A stretch of 64,000 nucleotides of DNA, taken from positions 1 through 64,000 of the forward strand of contig JAJYSM010000005.1 in the NCBI GenBank assembly GCA_021793575.1. Reading direction: 5' to 3'. Under the pieces are notes generated by a model, which was not told the origin of the DNA, searched no databases, and saw nothing but the letters and a program-made list of their open reading frames with translations. The DNA is from Pseudomonadota bacterium (lineage in GTDB: Bacteria; Pseudomonadota; Gammaproteobacteria; Xanthomonadales; Rhodanobacteraceae). Position 1 is the stretch's first letter. Every line of letters begins with the position of its first letter. Shown piece by piece: positions 56,021-64,000 of the stretch. The translations under genes were made by a program, and so were the position numbers.

Positions 56021-56419
56021 ATGAGCATTCGTGATGCCAGACGCGCGCGGTGGTATCGGGGCGGGTATCGGAAGGGGGTGGTCCCGGCCTTGCTGGTGAT
56101 CGCCTTCGGCGTGTTCTTCCTGCTGGGCAACCTCGGCATCCATCTCGCCTTTTTCGACCGGGAAGACTGGTGGGCGTGGCTGATCCTGCTCGCCGCCCTG
56201 GGACCGTTGTCCGGCGCAGTGGAGCGCTATCGGATGGTGGGCGCGGTCGATGGCGTGGTGCTGCATGCGCTGCTTACGACCGCGGCCATCGTGATGGTGG
56301 CCGTGATGTTCCTTCTGCAGCTGTCGTGGCAGCTGTGGTGGCCGGTGTTCGTCATCTATGGCGGACTTTGCATGCTGACGCGAAGCTGGCGGCGCACAGC
56401 GGACGACAAGGTTGCGTAA
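56021..56419 (+). CDS. Small membrane protein, LiaF/LiaI-like transmembrane region
   Basis: A 132-residue inner-membrane protein beginning MSIRDARRARWYRGGYRKG, then four hydrophobic segments (VPALLVIAFGVFFLLGNLGI, WWAWLILLAALGPLSG, LLTTAAIVMVAVMFLLQL, WQLWWPVFVIYGGLCML). The 'LLGNLG...WWPxxLI' type pattern resembles the membrane part of LiaF/LiaI-related proteins of cell-envelope stress systems, without the C-terminal domain. ATG 56021 follows AGGGGAG. It is not with a two-component system here. Confidence 0.65.
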   Translation: MSIRDARRARWYRGGYRKGVVPALLVIAFGVFFLLGNLGIHLAFFDREDWWAWLILLAALGPLSGAVERYRMVGAVDGVVLHALLTTAAIVMVAVMFLLQLSWQLWWPVFVIYGGLCMLTRSWRRTADDKVA

Positions 56420-56829
56420 CTGCTGCCGGCGGTCTGCTTGCGGCCATGAAGAGACGTTCGGGCAAATCAGCTCTATGCGCATTCCAGAAGTTGCGGATCA
56501 TGCTGCTTTTGGCCGAGCAGATTCGCCACTGCGCACACCTATGAAGTTGACCGCCCGAGCGATCAAGGCATGATCAGCGCCTCGGCATTCAGATCAGCAT
56601 TAGCCCGCGGACCGGAACCCATGGGCGAAAGCGGAGACTTTGCACGGTTTGCGAGCCTCGTGCGGAGGGGTAAGCGGCGGCATCGAATTGGCGTCCCTCG
56701 TCCCAAGCTGCGTTGAGAGCGGTTCTCACGGACGCCCGGAATGGACGCGGGGTGTCAGAGGCATCGATCCTCGTTCTTCGATGGACGGAGCACCATGAGT
56801 CACGGGATGGTGCCGCGGCATGAGCGTGT
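56420..56829. other. 410-bp intergenic region
   Basis: No gene is supported. Codon bias is inconsistent in all frames and base composition is lower in GC than in the neighbours. It may contain decayed coding sequence, but I could not match it to a family. Confidence 0.5.
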
Positions 56830-57327
56830 TCAATGCGCGGATGCCGGGCACAGGCCAACATGGTGTCCTGTTGCGGAAATCTTCACCAGCGCAGCAGGAA
56901 TGGGCATGGCTGAACCCGTGATGCGCTGATGCACGGTGCCATCGAAACTGATCTGGTTGCCGTCATCGCTGGGTGCGATCATGAAGTCCTCACCCAACTG
57001 GGACACCATGCCGTTGGGTTCGCTGGCGGTGCAGGACATGGTCACGTGGTAGCCCTTGGTGCTGGTCTGTAGCGTCGGTGCTGTGCAATGGATGTTCGGC
57101 GGAAGCTTGGGCATCAGCGGCAGCTTGGCTGGGTCGGTGTCCGTTATGCATTGCTGTGCGCTCTGGTTCATGGATGGAATCGTGCGCCCGTCCATTTGCA
57201 CCGTGGAGTGGTAGTGGAACCGCCACAAGCCTGGCTGCAGATGGGTCGAGGCCTGGTTGGCCAGCGCCAGCGTCGAAGTGGCGGCGAGCACGAGGCACAG
57301 AAGTGAGCGACGAAAATTGAAATTCAT
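56830..57327 (-). CDS. DUF3617 exported protein
   Basis: A 165-residue periplasmic protein with a signal peptide (RRSLLCLVLAATSTLALA) and the DUF3617 pattern: HLQPGLWRFHYHS near the start, a QQCITDTDPAK cysteine segment, and CTAPTLQTSTKGYHVTMSC. ATG 57327 gives the signal at the N-terminus. The function of the family is unknown. Its GC3 bias is weaker than that of the core genes. Confidence 0.82.
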   Translation of the reverse strand: MNFNFRRSLLCLVLAATSTLALANQASTHLQPGLWRFHYHSTVQMDGRTIPSMNQSAQQCITDTDPAKLPLMPKLPPNIHCTAPTLQTSTKGYHVTMSCTASEPNGMVSQLGEDFMIAPSDDGNQISFDGTVHQRITGSAMPIPAALVKISATGHHVGLCPASAH

Positions 57328-57845
57328 GCGGTTTTGTCCTTGGATGGGGGCACTGCGACCGACAGCCCAATAAGCAGGGTACCAATGCGGAGCATTGAGC
57401 TTCAATGACGCCCCTCCACTCGCCGGTCACCTGGCTCGCGCTCATCGCAGCCATGTCTGCTACGTGCCGCCTCACAGTCCGTCGTGGGCGAGCACGTCGC
57501 GGAGCTACGCTGTCAATGGCAAGTGCCTTGCGCGGTCAGGGCAGCCCGAAAGGACGGGCAAAACCCATGCGGAGCGCATCATGAAGCCGGTATCCTCCGG
57601 CCCCTCCTGCGGATTTCCGATCAAAACCGCCACCGATTCAACTCTCAAGCCGGCCACCGGAAATGCTGTCGACGTTAGCCTGCATCTGTGCCATGAGCGG
57701 GGCAACGATGGACAGCTTACCCGGGAGCGGACTGTCGCCACCGGCAGCAACGGGTCGTTAGCTGCCCATGGTTGGCCGACCGTCGTTAGTCCTGATGAGG
57801 CTGAAACCGCAAGCCTCTACGCAGTATCGGGCTCGCAACACCCCA
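57328..57845. other. 518-bp region without a supported gene
   Basis: A plus-strand frame at 57395-57895 is open, but its composition is irregular, it resembles no family, and it overlaps the GIY-YIG gene. I see no promoter or repeat of note. Confidence 0.5.
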
Positions 57846-58145
57846 TCACTCCATCTGCAAGAAAGCCAGCTTCCTCTCCCGCGGCAGCTGCTTGATCGCC
57901 CACTCCGCGCGCGAAGCGCTGGCGCGATCTGGATAGTTGCGGAAGCCCAGCAGTTTCACCGGCGGGTTGGCGCGGGTGTAACGGGCGCCGCGGCCGGCCA
58001 CATGGGCGGCGTAGCGGGCGTCGAGGCGATTGGTGATGCCGGCATACCAGGCGCCGTTGCGGCACTCGATCAGGTACAGGCACCAACCCTCGTGCGTGGC
58101 CGCCGGTGCGGGTTGAGCGTTCAATGCTTTGCGCGCTGCGTGCAT
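57846..58145 (-). CDS. GIY-YIG domain protein
   Basis: A 99-residue single-domain GIY-YIG protein of the YhbQ/UvrC-like superfamily. The core reads [18 protein letters not shown] (the GIY and YIG positions are LYLI and WYAGI), then a conserved arginine in [15 protein letters not shown] and a glutamate in [10 protein letters not shown]. Such short proteins are thought to have nuclease-like or DNA-binding roles. ATG 58145 is preferred; the long upstream frame to 58451 does not resemble the family. Confidence 0.85.
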   Translation of the reverse strand: MHAARKALNAQPAPAATHEGWCLYLIECRNGAWYAGITNRLDARYAAHVAGRGARYTRANPPVKLLGFRNYPDRASASRAEWAIKQLPRERKLAFLQME

Positions 58146-58572
58146 GCCCGCAGCGCGCGGGCATGCCCGTCGGGTTCGCGCGTGAGGCGATGGGCGGCGC
58201 GGATGGGTATGCGCCGGCGACGCGCCGAACCGGAGGGGACAGTGGCGGAGAGTGGCTGGCGGAGCGAGGCAGTGATCGTTTCCGACATCCCGCCACGATA
58301 CCGCGATCCTCGACGGACAGGCGGGCGCGCAGGCCTTGACGGATTTTGTCAGCTTGGCCGGCGATGCGTTCCCTGCATGACGCATTGGGTCACGGCGACG
58401 AGTGCCCACGCCGCCTCGGCGTACAGGCAGCGGCAATCGGCCGTGGCACACCGCTTGCTAGCATCCCCGGATCCTCACTCGAGGATGATCGGGCGTCTGC
58501 GCCGGCCGAGTCGGCCGTGAACCGGGGTCGCGGCGACCGATCTTCAATTTCCAACTTTATTAGGGGCAATGC
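58146..58572. other. 427-bp intergenic region upstream of pilA
   Basis: It holds the sigma-54 promoter of pilA (58444-58459). The left part shows no convincing gene; upstream activator sites would be expected here but were not identified with confidence. Confidence 0.6.
58444..58459 (+). promoter_or_regulatory. Sigma-54 promoter of pilA
   Basis: TGGCAC at 58444-58449 and TTGCT at 58455-58459 give the invariant GG and GC with exactly ten bases between them, the -24/-12 signature of RpoN promoters. It lies 113 bp before the pilA start. Pilin genes are commonly RpoN-dependent and activated by PilR. Confidence 0.8.
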
Positions 58573-59037
58573 ATGAAAGCTCAGCAGCAGAACCGGGGTT
58601 TCACCCTGATCGAATTGATGATCGTGGTGGCGATCATCGCCATCCTGGCCGCCATCGCCATTCCGGCGTATCAGGATTACCTGATCCGGTCGCAGGTCTC
58701 CGAGGGCATGACACTGATGGATGGTGCGAAGACCGCACTGGCCGAGTTCTACAGCAATACGGGACGAATGACCGCGAGCAACGGCTCCGTCGGGTTATCG
58801 TCCACGATCACCGGCTCCTACGTGGTGGCCAGCGGCCTCAACAATGCCAATCCCGGCGTGATCGTGGCCATCTACGGCAACAAGGCGAATGCGGCGATCA
58901 GCGGCAAATACATCGCGCTTTCCCCGATCACCGCGGCAGGTTCGATCAGTTTCGTCTGCACCAACAAGGCGGGCCTGGGCCGCATGGGCAAAAGCCCGGT
59001 GGCCAGCAAATACCTGCCCACGAGCTGTCGCGGCTGA
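58573..59037 (+). CDS. pilA: Type IV major pilin
   Basis: A 154-residue type IVa prepilin. The leader MKAQQQNRG is cleaved before Phe10, giving [20 protein letters not shown], with Glu5 of the mature protein present. A globular domain follows, and the C-terminal pair of cysteines (FVCTNK and PTSCRG) forms the pilin D-region disulfide. It forms fibres for twitching, adhesion and DNA uptake. A sigma-54 promoter lies upstream. The ATG follows AGGGGC. No other pil genes are in the window. Confidence 0.93.
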   Translation: MKAQQQNRGFTLIELMIVVAIIAILAAIAIPAYQDYLIRSQVSEGMTLMDGAKTALAEFYSNTGRMTASNGSVGLSSTITGSYVVASGLNNANPGVIVAIYGNKANAAISGKYIALSPITAAGSISFVCTNKAGLGRMGKSPVASKYLPTSCRG

Positions 59038-59284
59038 TCGCTTTTCGCTGACCTGGCCCTTGTCAGCCTGGCAGAGGTCGGGGCGTTGCTCTGGCCGCCT
59101 CCACCGCAGTTAGGACATGCAAGCGCAGTCAGCGGAGCGCGTGCGGCGGGCGCGAGATCGAAATCTTCGGCTCGACCTCAACGTCGACGTTGCCTGCGCT
59201 GGTGATGTCGGCCGGCAGTGCGACCTTGCTGCCGGCCGGCGACGGTCTTCTTGTGGCGCGGCGATGATTCCGCGACTGGCGCAG

Positions 59285-59758
59285 TCATCCTGACAACGGC
59301 GCATGCCCTGGCAATCGCCCCAACAGCCACGACAGCGCCAGGCACCCGGCCAGCACCAGCAGCCAGTGCAACGCCGCCGGGTCGGGCGTCGGCCACAACG
59401 CCATCAGCGGCGCCAGCCAGGTGCTGCCGTAAAGCCGCGTCACCACGCCGGCCGCGATGACGAAGGCGATCGCCAGCGCGATCATCAGCCCCCATTCCAG
59501 GCGGGTATCGGCCGCACGCCGATGAGCCGGTCGGGCACCAACTTTCGCTGCCATCCGCTCGGCGAAATCGGGCGGAAGCAAATCACCTGGCGACTGCCGC
59601 AGCACGCGCGCCAGCGCCCGGTAGCGCAGCGTCCGTGCATCGTCACCGAGCGTATCCAGATGCAGCCGCTCGCGCCGCATGGCCTGCTCCTGCGCCAACC
59701 ACTCGCGCGTGCTGGCGTCGCCGTCGAACGGAAGCAAGGGATCGTCGATGGGATTCAT
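59285..59758 (-). CDS. Putative anti-sigma or sigma-associated membrane protein
   Basis: A 157-residue protein translated from an ATG that overlaps the stop of the ECF sigma gene (ATGA). The N-terminal 85 residues are soluble and charged (REWLAQEQAMRRERLHLDTL), followed by two hydrophobic segments (WGLMIALAIAFVIAAGVV, ALHWLLVLAGCLALSWLLG). Position and topology suggest it controls the sigma factor, but it lacks the zinc-binding HxxxCxxC of common anti-sigma proteins. The family is not recognised. Confidence 0.65.
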   Translation of the reverse strand: MNPIDDPLLPFDGDASTREWLAQEQAMRRERLHLDTLGDDARTLRYRALARVLRQSPGDLLPPDFAERMAAKVGARPAHRRAADTRLEWGLMIALAIAFVIAAGVVTRLYGSTWLAPLMALWPTPDPAALHWLLVLAGCLALSWLLGRLPGHAPLSG

Positions 59759-60336
59759 GCCGTAACTCCCGCAGGGGATTCGAGTACGCCGCGCAGACGC
59801 AGGCGTGAACGGAACAGATGGCTCTTGATGGTACCGCTGGCCAGTCCGGTAATCCGGGCCATTTCGGGGATCGGAGTTTCCTCGAGGTAGTAAAGCGTCA
59901 GCAGCGTGCGCTGCAGCGGCGGCAATGTCTCGATCGCCGCATGCAGCTTGCGGACGGTTTCCTGATTCGCGCAGGCCGCCTCCAGATCGAAACCATCGCC
60001 GATGTTGCCGAGCAGGCCGCCATCGTCGCCTTCGACGGTGCCTTCGATCAGCGGAATGCGCTTGTGCTGCAGATGACGCAACGCGATCGTGTAGGCCACG
60101 CGCCCGATCCAGGATTTCAGTGCGCTCTCGTGGCGGTACTGGTGCAGGCACCGATGCACGCGCAGGAAGGTGTCCTGGCACAGCTCGCGCGCGTCTTCGG
60201 GGTTGCGCACCATGCGCTGGATGATGTGCCAGCACAGGCCCTGATACTCGCGGACCAGGCGCGCGAACGCCCCCGGCCGGTTGGCCAGCACGGCGTCGAC
60301 CAGTTCGCGGTCGCAGCGGCTGCGGTTGTCATCCAT
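59755..60336 (-). CDS. ECF-type RNA polymerase sigma factor
   Basis: A 193-residue extracytoplasmic-function sigma factor. Region 2 spans about residues 15-85 (FARLVREYQGLCWHIIQRMV, ARELCQDTFLRVHRCLHQY, ALKSWIGRVAYTIALRHL). A linker with an acidic insert (GTVEGDDGGLL) follows. Region 4 spans about 125-180 (LHAAIETLPPLQRTLLTLYY, IPEMARITGLASGTIKSHLF). It is transcribed with the membrane protein that follows and probably activates its own operon. The stimulus is unknown. Confidence 0.92.
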   Translation of the reverse strand: MDDNRSRCDRELVDAVLANRPGAFARLVREYQGLCWHIIQRMVRNPEDARELCQDTFLRVHRCLHQYRHESALKSWIGRVAYTIALRHLQHKRIPLIEGTVEGDDGGLLGNIGDGFDLEAACANQETVRKLHAAIETLPPLQRTLLTLYYLEETPIPEMARITGLASGTIKSHLFRSRLRLRGVLESPAGVTA

Positions 60337-60457
60337 GGCGCAAGGGATACGCGCATGCGGGCAATGGTTGCAAGGTCACCGCTGCAACCGATCGCGCCGC
60401 GCGGGTATCCATGGTCTCGAACACCAACCCTCGCCCATCCACTCTCAGGAGAAACCC

Positions 60458-60784
60458 ATGGACCTCGGCTTGCTGATCCCGATCAGCCTTTTTGTCTGCA
60501 TCACCTACGCCATCAAGGTGGTGGTCGACGCCATGGTGCGCCGGCACATGGTCAACGCCGGCGGCTCGGAAGAGCTGGTCAATTCGATCCTGCGCGACGA
60601 GGAGCAGCGCCGCCGTCATTCCTCGCTGCGCTGGGGCATCGTGCTGGTGTCGGTAGCGCTGGGCTTCGGCCTGATCCAGCTGTTCGGCTGGCGCGAAGTC
60701 ACCCCCGGACTGATCGCGGTGCTGGCTGGCGTCACCGGCTTGGGCCACCTGGTGTTTTTCGCGATCTCGCGCCGGCTGGGTTGA
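60458..60784 (+). CDS. DUF6249 small membrane protein
   Basis: A 108-residue inner-membrane protein with an N-terminal helix (LLIPISLFVCITYAIKVVVD), a charged middle (LVNSILRDEEQRRRHSSLRW), and two further helices ending LVFFAISRRLG. I associate this pattern with DUF6249, often found beside ECF sigma factor operons. ATG 60458 follows AGGAGAAA. It is divergent from the sigma gene, 121 bp apart, so it may be a target of that sigma factor. Confidence 0.75.
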   Translation: MDLGLLIPISLFVCITYAIKVVVDAMVRRHMVNAGGSEELVNSILRDEEQRRRHSSLRWGIVLVSVALGFGLIQLFGWREVTPGLIAVLAGVTGLGHLVFFAISRRLG

Positions 60785-60810
60785 GCCTGATCGCGTGGTG
60801 CCATGTGTGC

Positions 60811-60952
60811 GCAGGAGCGCACCCTGTGCGCGAATGCTTTCTTGTGGGAGCGACTTCAGTCGCGATGCCTTGGCTTTGATGCAACATCAGAACAAGAGCA
60901 TCGCGACTGAAGTCGCTCCCACAGGGCAATCGCGCACAGGGTGCGCTCCTGC
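60811..60952. repeat. REP-like nested inverted repeat, copy 5 (loop type A)
   Basis: Outer arms are at 60811-60838 and 60927-60952 (one mismatch), inner arms at 60844-60868 and 60898-60922. The layout is the same as in copy 3 with the ACTTCAGTCG inner variant. It lies between DUF6249 and the end of dinB, which is nine bases away. Confidence 0.92.
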
Positions 60953-60960
60953 AAAGGCGA

Positions 60961-62064
60961 TCATCCCGCTGCGGTGTCGAACAGGTCGCTCTGCGCGCGG
61001 TAGCTGTCCCGCGCCACGAAGCCCGACAAGCCCACGCCGACCAGCCGATAACGGCTGTCGGCCGGGCGCTCCACCCGCTCGCGCAGCGCGCAGGCGATGT
61101 CGGCCAGTTCGCTCGCCGACTGCGGCCGCTGCGGCGGCGTGAGGCTGCGCGTGAGCGTGTGGAAGTCGGCCGTCTTCAGCTTCAGCACCACCGTGCGCGC
61201 CACGCGGGCACGGCCTTCCGAAGCCGCCTCGCGCTGGTGGCCGGCCCACGCCTTGTCGGCCAGCCGGCGGATGTGCGGTTCGAGTTCGGCCAGGGTCAGG
61301 TCGTGCTCGAAGGTGTCCTCGGCCGACACCTGCAGCGTGGGGCGTTCTGACAGCACCGGGTGCTCGTCGATGCCGCGCGCCAGCTCGTGCAGGCGCCGGC
61401 CCCAGCGGCCGAAGCGCTGCTCCAGCTCCGCCAGCGCGAGCGCGCGCAGCTCGCCCACGGTGGCGACGCCGAGGATCGCCAGCTTCGCCTCCATCACCTT
61501 GCCCACGCCGGGCAGCCGCGCCACCGGCAGCGGCGTGAGAAACGCCTGCACCTGATGGGGCCGGATCACGAACAGGCCGTCGGGCTTGCGGAAATCCGAG
61601 GCGATCTTGGCCAGAAACTTGTTCGGCGCCACCCCGGCTGATGCGGTGAGCTGCGTCTGCGCGCGGATCGCCGCGCGGATCGCCTCGGCGGTGGCGGTGG
61701 CCGAGGCCAGCCCGCTCTTGGTCACGGTGACGTCGAGATAGGCCTCGTCCAGCGACAACGGCTCGATCAGGTCGGTGTGCTGCGCGAAGATCGCGCGGAT
61801 CTGCCGCGACACCGCCTTGTAGCGGGCGAAATCCGGCGGTACGAACACCAGCTGCGGACACAGCCGCTCCGCCCGCAGCGCCGGCATCGCCGAGCGCACG
61901 CCGAACACGCGCGCCTCGTAGCTGGCCGCGCACACCACCGAGCGCGCGCCGCGCCACGCCACCGCCACCGGCCTGCCGCGCAGCGCTGGATCGTCGCGCT
62001 GCTCCACCGACGCGTAGAACGCGTCCATGTCGATGTGGAGAATCTTGCGGGGTGGCGAAGGCAC
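60961..62064 (-). CDS. dinB: DNA polymerase IV
   Basis: Y-family translesion polymerase. The 367-residue protein has ILHIDMDAFYASVEQR with the first metal-binding Asp, the catalytic SLDEAYLDVT, the helix-hairpin segment LPGVGKVMEAKLAILG, and a little-finger domain at about 230-350. It lacks a clear C-terminal beta-clamp motif in the usual position. The only upstream start that fits is GTG 62064. LexA control is likely in the family but I did not find an SOS box. Confidence 0.93.
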   Translation of the reverse strand: MPSPPRKILHIDMDAFYASVEQRDDPALRGRPVAVAWRGARSVVCAASYEARVFGVRSAMPALRAERLCPQLVFVPPDFARYKAVSRQIRAIFAQHTDLIEPLSLDEAYLDVTVTKSGLASATATAEAIRAAIRAQTQLTASAGVAPNKFLAKIASDFRKPDGLFVIRPHQVQAFLTPLPVARLPGVGKVMEAKLAILGVATVGELRALALAELEQRFGRWGRRLHELARGIDEHPVLSERPTLQVSAEDTFEHDLTLAELEPHIRRLADKAWAGHQREAASEGRARVARTVVLKLKTADFHTLTRSLTPPQRPQSASELADIACALRERVERPADSRYRLVGVGLSGFVARDSYRAQSDLFDTAAG

Positions 62065-62219
62065 GCGAGCAGCCGGGGGCAGGTACGACAGCCATTCTAG
62101 GGCGATGCAACGTCCGCGGCGATTCGCCGCTATCCGCTGCGGTGCGCGGCATCACGCGAGATTCGCGGCCCGGCGGCTACTGTGGCCATCTGCCTGATCC
62201 TGCTGCACGGAGCTATCGC

Positions 62220-62897
62220 ATGAAGATCCTGATGGTGCTGACCTCGCATGACCGCCTCGGCGATACCGGCAAGAAGACCGGCTTCTGGCTGGAGGAATTC
62301 GCCGGGCCGTATTACGTGTTCAAGGATGCCGGCGCGCAGATCGTGCTGGCCTCGCCCAAGGGTGGCCAGCCGCCGCTGGACCCCAAGAGCGACGAGCCGG
62401 ACGCGCAGACCGCCAACACCGCGCGCTTTCGCCAGGACGCCGAGGCCACCGCCGCGCTGGCCGCCACGCACAAGCTGGCCGAAGTGGCCGGTGGCGACTA
62501 CGCCGCGGTGTTCTATCCCGGCGGCCACGGCCCGCTGTGGGATCTGGCCGAGGATCGCGATTCGATCCGGCTGATCGAGGCGACCCTCGCCGCGGGCAAG
62601 CCGCTCGGCGCGGTCTGCCATGCGCCCGGCGTGCTGCGCCATGCCAAGGCCGCCGACGGCACGCCGCTGGTCAAGGGCAGGTCGGTCACCGGCTTCACCA
62701 ATACCGAAGAGGCCGCAGTGGGCCTGACCAAGGTGGTGCCGTTCCTGGTCGAGGACATGCTCAAGGCCAACGGCGGCACGTATTCGAAGAAGGGCGACTG
62801 GCAGTCGTACGCGATCACCGACGGCAAGCTGGTGACCGGCCAGAACCCGGCCTCCTCCGAGGCGGCAGCCGCGGCCGTGCTGGCGCTGCTGCGCTGA
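62220..62897 (+). CDS. DJ-1/PfpI family protein, Hsp31-like
   Basis: A 225-residue class I glutamine-amidotransferase-fold protein of the Hsp31/glyoxalase III-like subgroup. It has GFWLEEFAGPYYVFKDAG near residue 20, then the acidic residue of FYPGGHGPLWDL, and the nucleophile Cys133 in GAVCHAPGVL. Related proteins detoxify methylglyoxal or act as chaperones. ATG 62220 is the alignment start; the frame is open further upstream without resemblance. The gntA-like gene follows 19 bp later. Confidence 0.9.
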   Translation: MKILMVLTSHDRLGDTGKKTGFWLEEFAGPYYVFKDAGAQIVLASPKGGQPPLDPKSDEPDAQTANTARFRQDAEATAALAATHKLAEVAGGDYAAVFYPGGHGPLWDLAEDRDSIRLIEATLAAGKPLGAVCHAPGVLRHAKAADGTPLVKGRSVTGFTNTEEAAVGLTKVVPFLVEDMLKANGGTYSKKGDWQSYAITDGKLVTGQNPASSEAAAAAVLALLR

Positions 62898-62916
62898 CGG
62901 CGCCGCGCATGCGGAC

Positions 62917-63627
62917 ATGAGGGCCAGCCCCGTCGCAGCCACTGACAAGCCGACCAGCGCGTCGCCTTCTGCGGCGCAGGCGCTGGCCGACTTTGTGGAC
63001 GCGCCGGACTACCCCTGCCTGGGCGCCAAGGCGGCGTTTGCGCGGCAGTCCGTGCAGCTGATCGAAGCCGGCGATCTGCACGGCGCGCAGCACGATGAGG
63101 CGATCGTCGCGGCACTGCAGCGCTTCGCTGGCGAGGCGCCGGCTGATGCCGTGTTTGTCAGCGTGGTGGTGCTGTTTGCGCCGCTGTTGTGCGCGCTCAC
63201 CGAGCCGGCGTTCGAGCAGGCGCTGTGGCAGCGGCTGCAGGCGCTGCATGCGCTCGACCGGCGACAGTTCGGCTGGGACCCGCAGGTGAGCAGCGACCCC
63301 GCCTCGCCGCATTTCAGCATGAGCCTGGGCGGCAAGGCGTTCTACGTGGTGGGACTGCATCCGGCGGCGAGCCGGCCGGCGCGGCGCTACCGCCAGCCGG
63401 CGCTGGTGTTCAACCTGCACAGCCAGTTCGAGCAGCTGCGCGCGGACGGGCGCTACCAGAAATTGCGCGAGGCGATCATCGAGCGCGACCGCGCCTATGC
63501 CGGCTCGGTCAACCCGATGCTGTCGATGCACGGCAAGGGCCCGGAGGCGCCACAGTACAGCGGACGCCGGGTCGAGGCCGACTGGGTCTGCCCGTTCCAT
63601 GCGCAGGTGCCGGGAGCGCGCGGATGA
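62917..63627 (+). CDS. YqcI/YcgG family, GntA-like heme-dependent N-hydroxylase
   Basis: A 236-residue protein of the YqcI/YcgG family, which includes the heme-dependent guanitoxin-pathway enzyme GntA that N-hydroxylates a modified arginine. Typical stretches are DYPCLGAKAAF near residue 32, then SDPASPHFSMSLGGKAFYVV, VGLHPAASRPARRY, and a C-terminal PCPFH-like WVCPFHA. It overlaps by ATGA with the DUF1989 gene, a common partner. The substrate here is unknown; other guanitoxin genes are not visible in the window. Confidence 0.85.
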   Translation: MRASPVAATDKPTSASPSAAQALADFVDAPDYPCLGAKAAFARQSVQLIEAGDLHGAQHDEAIVAALQRFAGEAPADAVFVSVVVLFAPLLCALTEPAFEQALWQRLQALHALDRRQFGWDPQVSSDPASPHFSMSLGGKAFYVVGLHPAASRPARRYRQPALVFNLHSQFEQLRADGRYQKLREAIIERDRAYAGSVNPMLSMHGKGPEAPQYSGRRVEADWVCPFHAQVPGARG

Positions 63628-64000
63628 TCACCACGATTGCGCCGCGCAGCGGCGTGGCGTTCGAACTGCGGCGCGGCCAGCAGCTGAAGGTGATCGACCC
63701 CGAGGGCGAGCAGGTGGCCGACCTGGTGGCGTTCAACCGGCACGACACCGGCGAGGCGATTTCCTCCGGCCGCAGCATCGACTACGCCAGCCGGATCTAC
63801 CTCAGCACCGGCGATCCGATCTACTCCAACCGCAGCAGCGTGCTGCTGCGCATCGTCGAGGACACCGTCGGCCGCCACGATTTCCTGCTGTCGCCGTGCT
63901 CGGCGGAGATGTTCCGCATCATCTACGGCGACGCCCAGCCGCATCGCGGCTGCTTCGGCAACCTGGCCGCGGCGCTGGCGCCGTACGGCATCGCGCCCGA
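63624..64000 (+). CDS. DUF1989 urea carboxylase-associated protein (3' end outside window)
   Basis: The first 125 residues of a DUF1989 protein. It begins TTIAPRSGVAFELRRGQQLK, then DPEGEQVADLVAFN, SSGRSIDYASRIYLSTGD and SNRSSVLLRIVEDTVGRHDF, the hallmarks of this family. Full-length members are about 200-280 residues, some with cysteine/metal-binding sites (the segment CSAEMF near residue 92 is part of this). Its ATG overlaps the stop of the GntA-like gene, so the two are co-translated. Confidence 0.88.
   Translation, partial: MITTIAPRSGVAFELRRGQQLKVIDPEGEQVADLVAFNRHDTGEAISSGRSIDYASRIYLSTGDPIYSNRSSVLLRIVEDTVGRHDFLLSPCSAEMFRIIYGDAQPHRGCFGNLAAALAPYGIAP

Noticed and set aside
57395-57895. 166-codon plus-strand ORF
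   Set aside because: Irregular codon use, no family resemblance, no convincing start, and overlap with the GIY-YIG gene.
59129-59284. Minus-strand frame ending VDVEVEPKISISRPPHALR
   Set aside because: Looks protein-like over about 35 residues but lacks any ATG, GTG or TTG start before an upstream stop.

Overview
The window is high-GC bacterial DNA with dense, mostly ordinary housekeeping gene content. Three features together fit a gammaproteobacterium of the Xanthomonadales, most like Rhodanobacteraceae (Rhodanobacter/Dyella/Frateuria type): a Grx4-like glutaredoxin fused to rhodanese, a lipoyl-bearing E3, and a TonB receptor beside a TPR-sulfotransferase. The genus is an inference from gene content; no rRNA or tRNA gene was seen.

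Layout. 1-6 kb: partial COG2509 flavoprotein, small proteins, DUF1993, a TetA-like MFS pump, ferrochelatase (hemH) and an alpha/beta hydrolase, all on the minus strand. 6-12.6 kb: SYLF lipid-binding protein, tatABC, priA, a DnaA-box cluster, a zinc-ribbon microprotein and a MATE pump. 12.6-17 kb: sppA, a lipoprotein, an SDR and DegV. 17-22 kb: TonB-dependent receptor, terminator, a probable group II intron remnant, TPR-sulfotransferase. 22-28.5 kb: Grx-rhodanese fusion, a MazEF-like toxin-antitoxin pair, an LpxH-like phosphatase, a GDSL hydrolase framed by a 218-bp inverted repeat pair, an aminotransferase and rsgA. 28.7-35.4 kb: QEGLA protein, maeB, aceE. 35.4-46 kb: GST, CtlX-like amidinohydrolase, an MFS pseudogene, many small exported proteins, an alcohol dehydrogenase and a Usp. 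46-56.4 kb: an ABC exporter whose permease is fused to an M1 peptidase, then aceF, an MscS-type channel and lpd. 56-64 kb: small envelope proteins, GIY-YIG, pilA with a sigma-54 promoter, an ECF sigma operon, dinB, an Hsp31-like protein and a GntA/DUF1989 pair cut by the window edge.

The clearest metabolic theme is the pyruvate node: malic enzyme and AceE at 30-35 kb, and AceF plus a lipoylated Lpd at 51-56 kb, so the PDH complex comes from two loci about 16 kb apart.

Dispersed repeats are the most notable non-coding content. They are: five copies of a REP-like element with inner and, in some copies, outer inverted arms; two near-identical 218-bp MITE-like elements in inverted orientation around one gene; and CCCTCTCC-type palindromes, two of which lie inside the lpd reading frame as its interdomain linker. 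No CRISPR array, prophage or intact insertion sequence was found.
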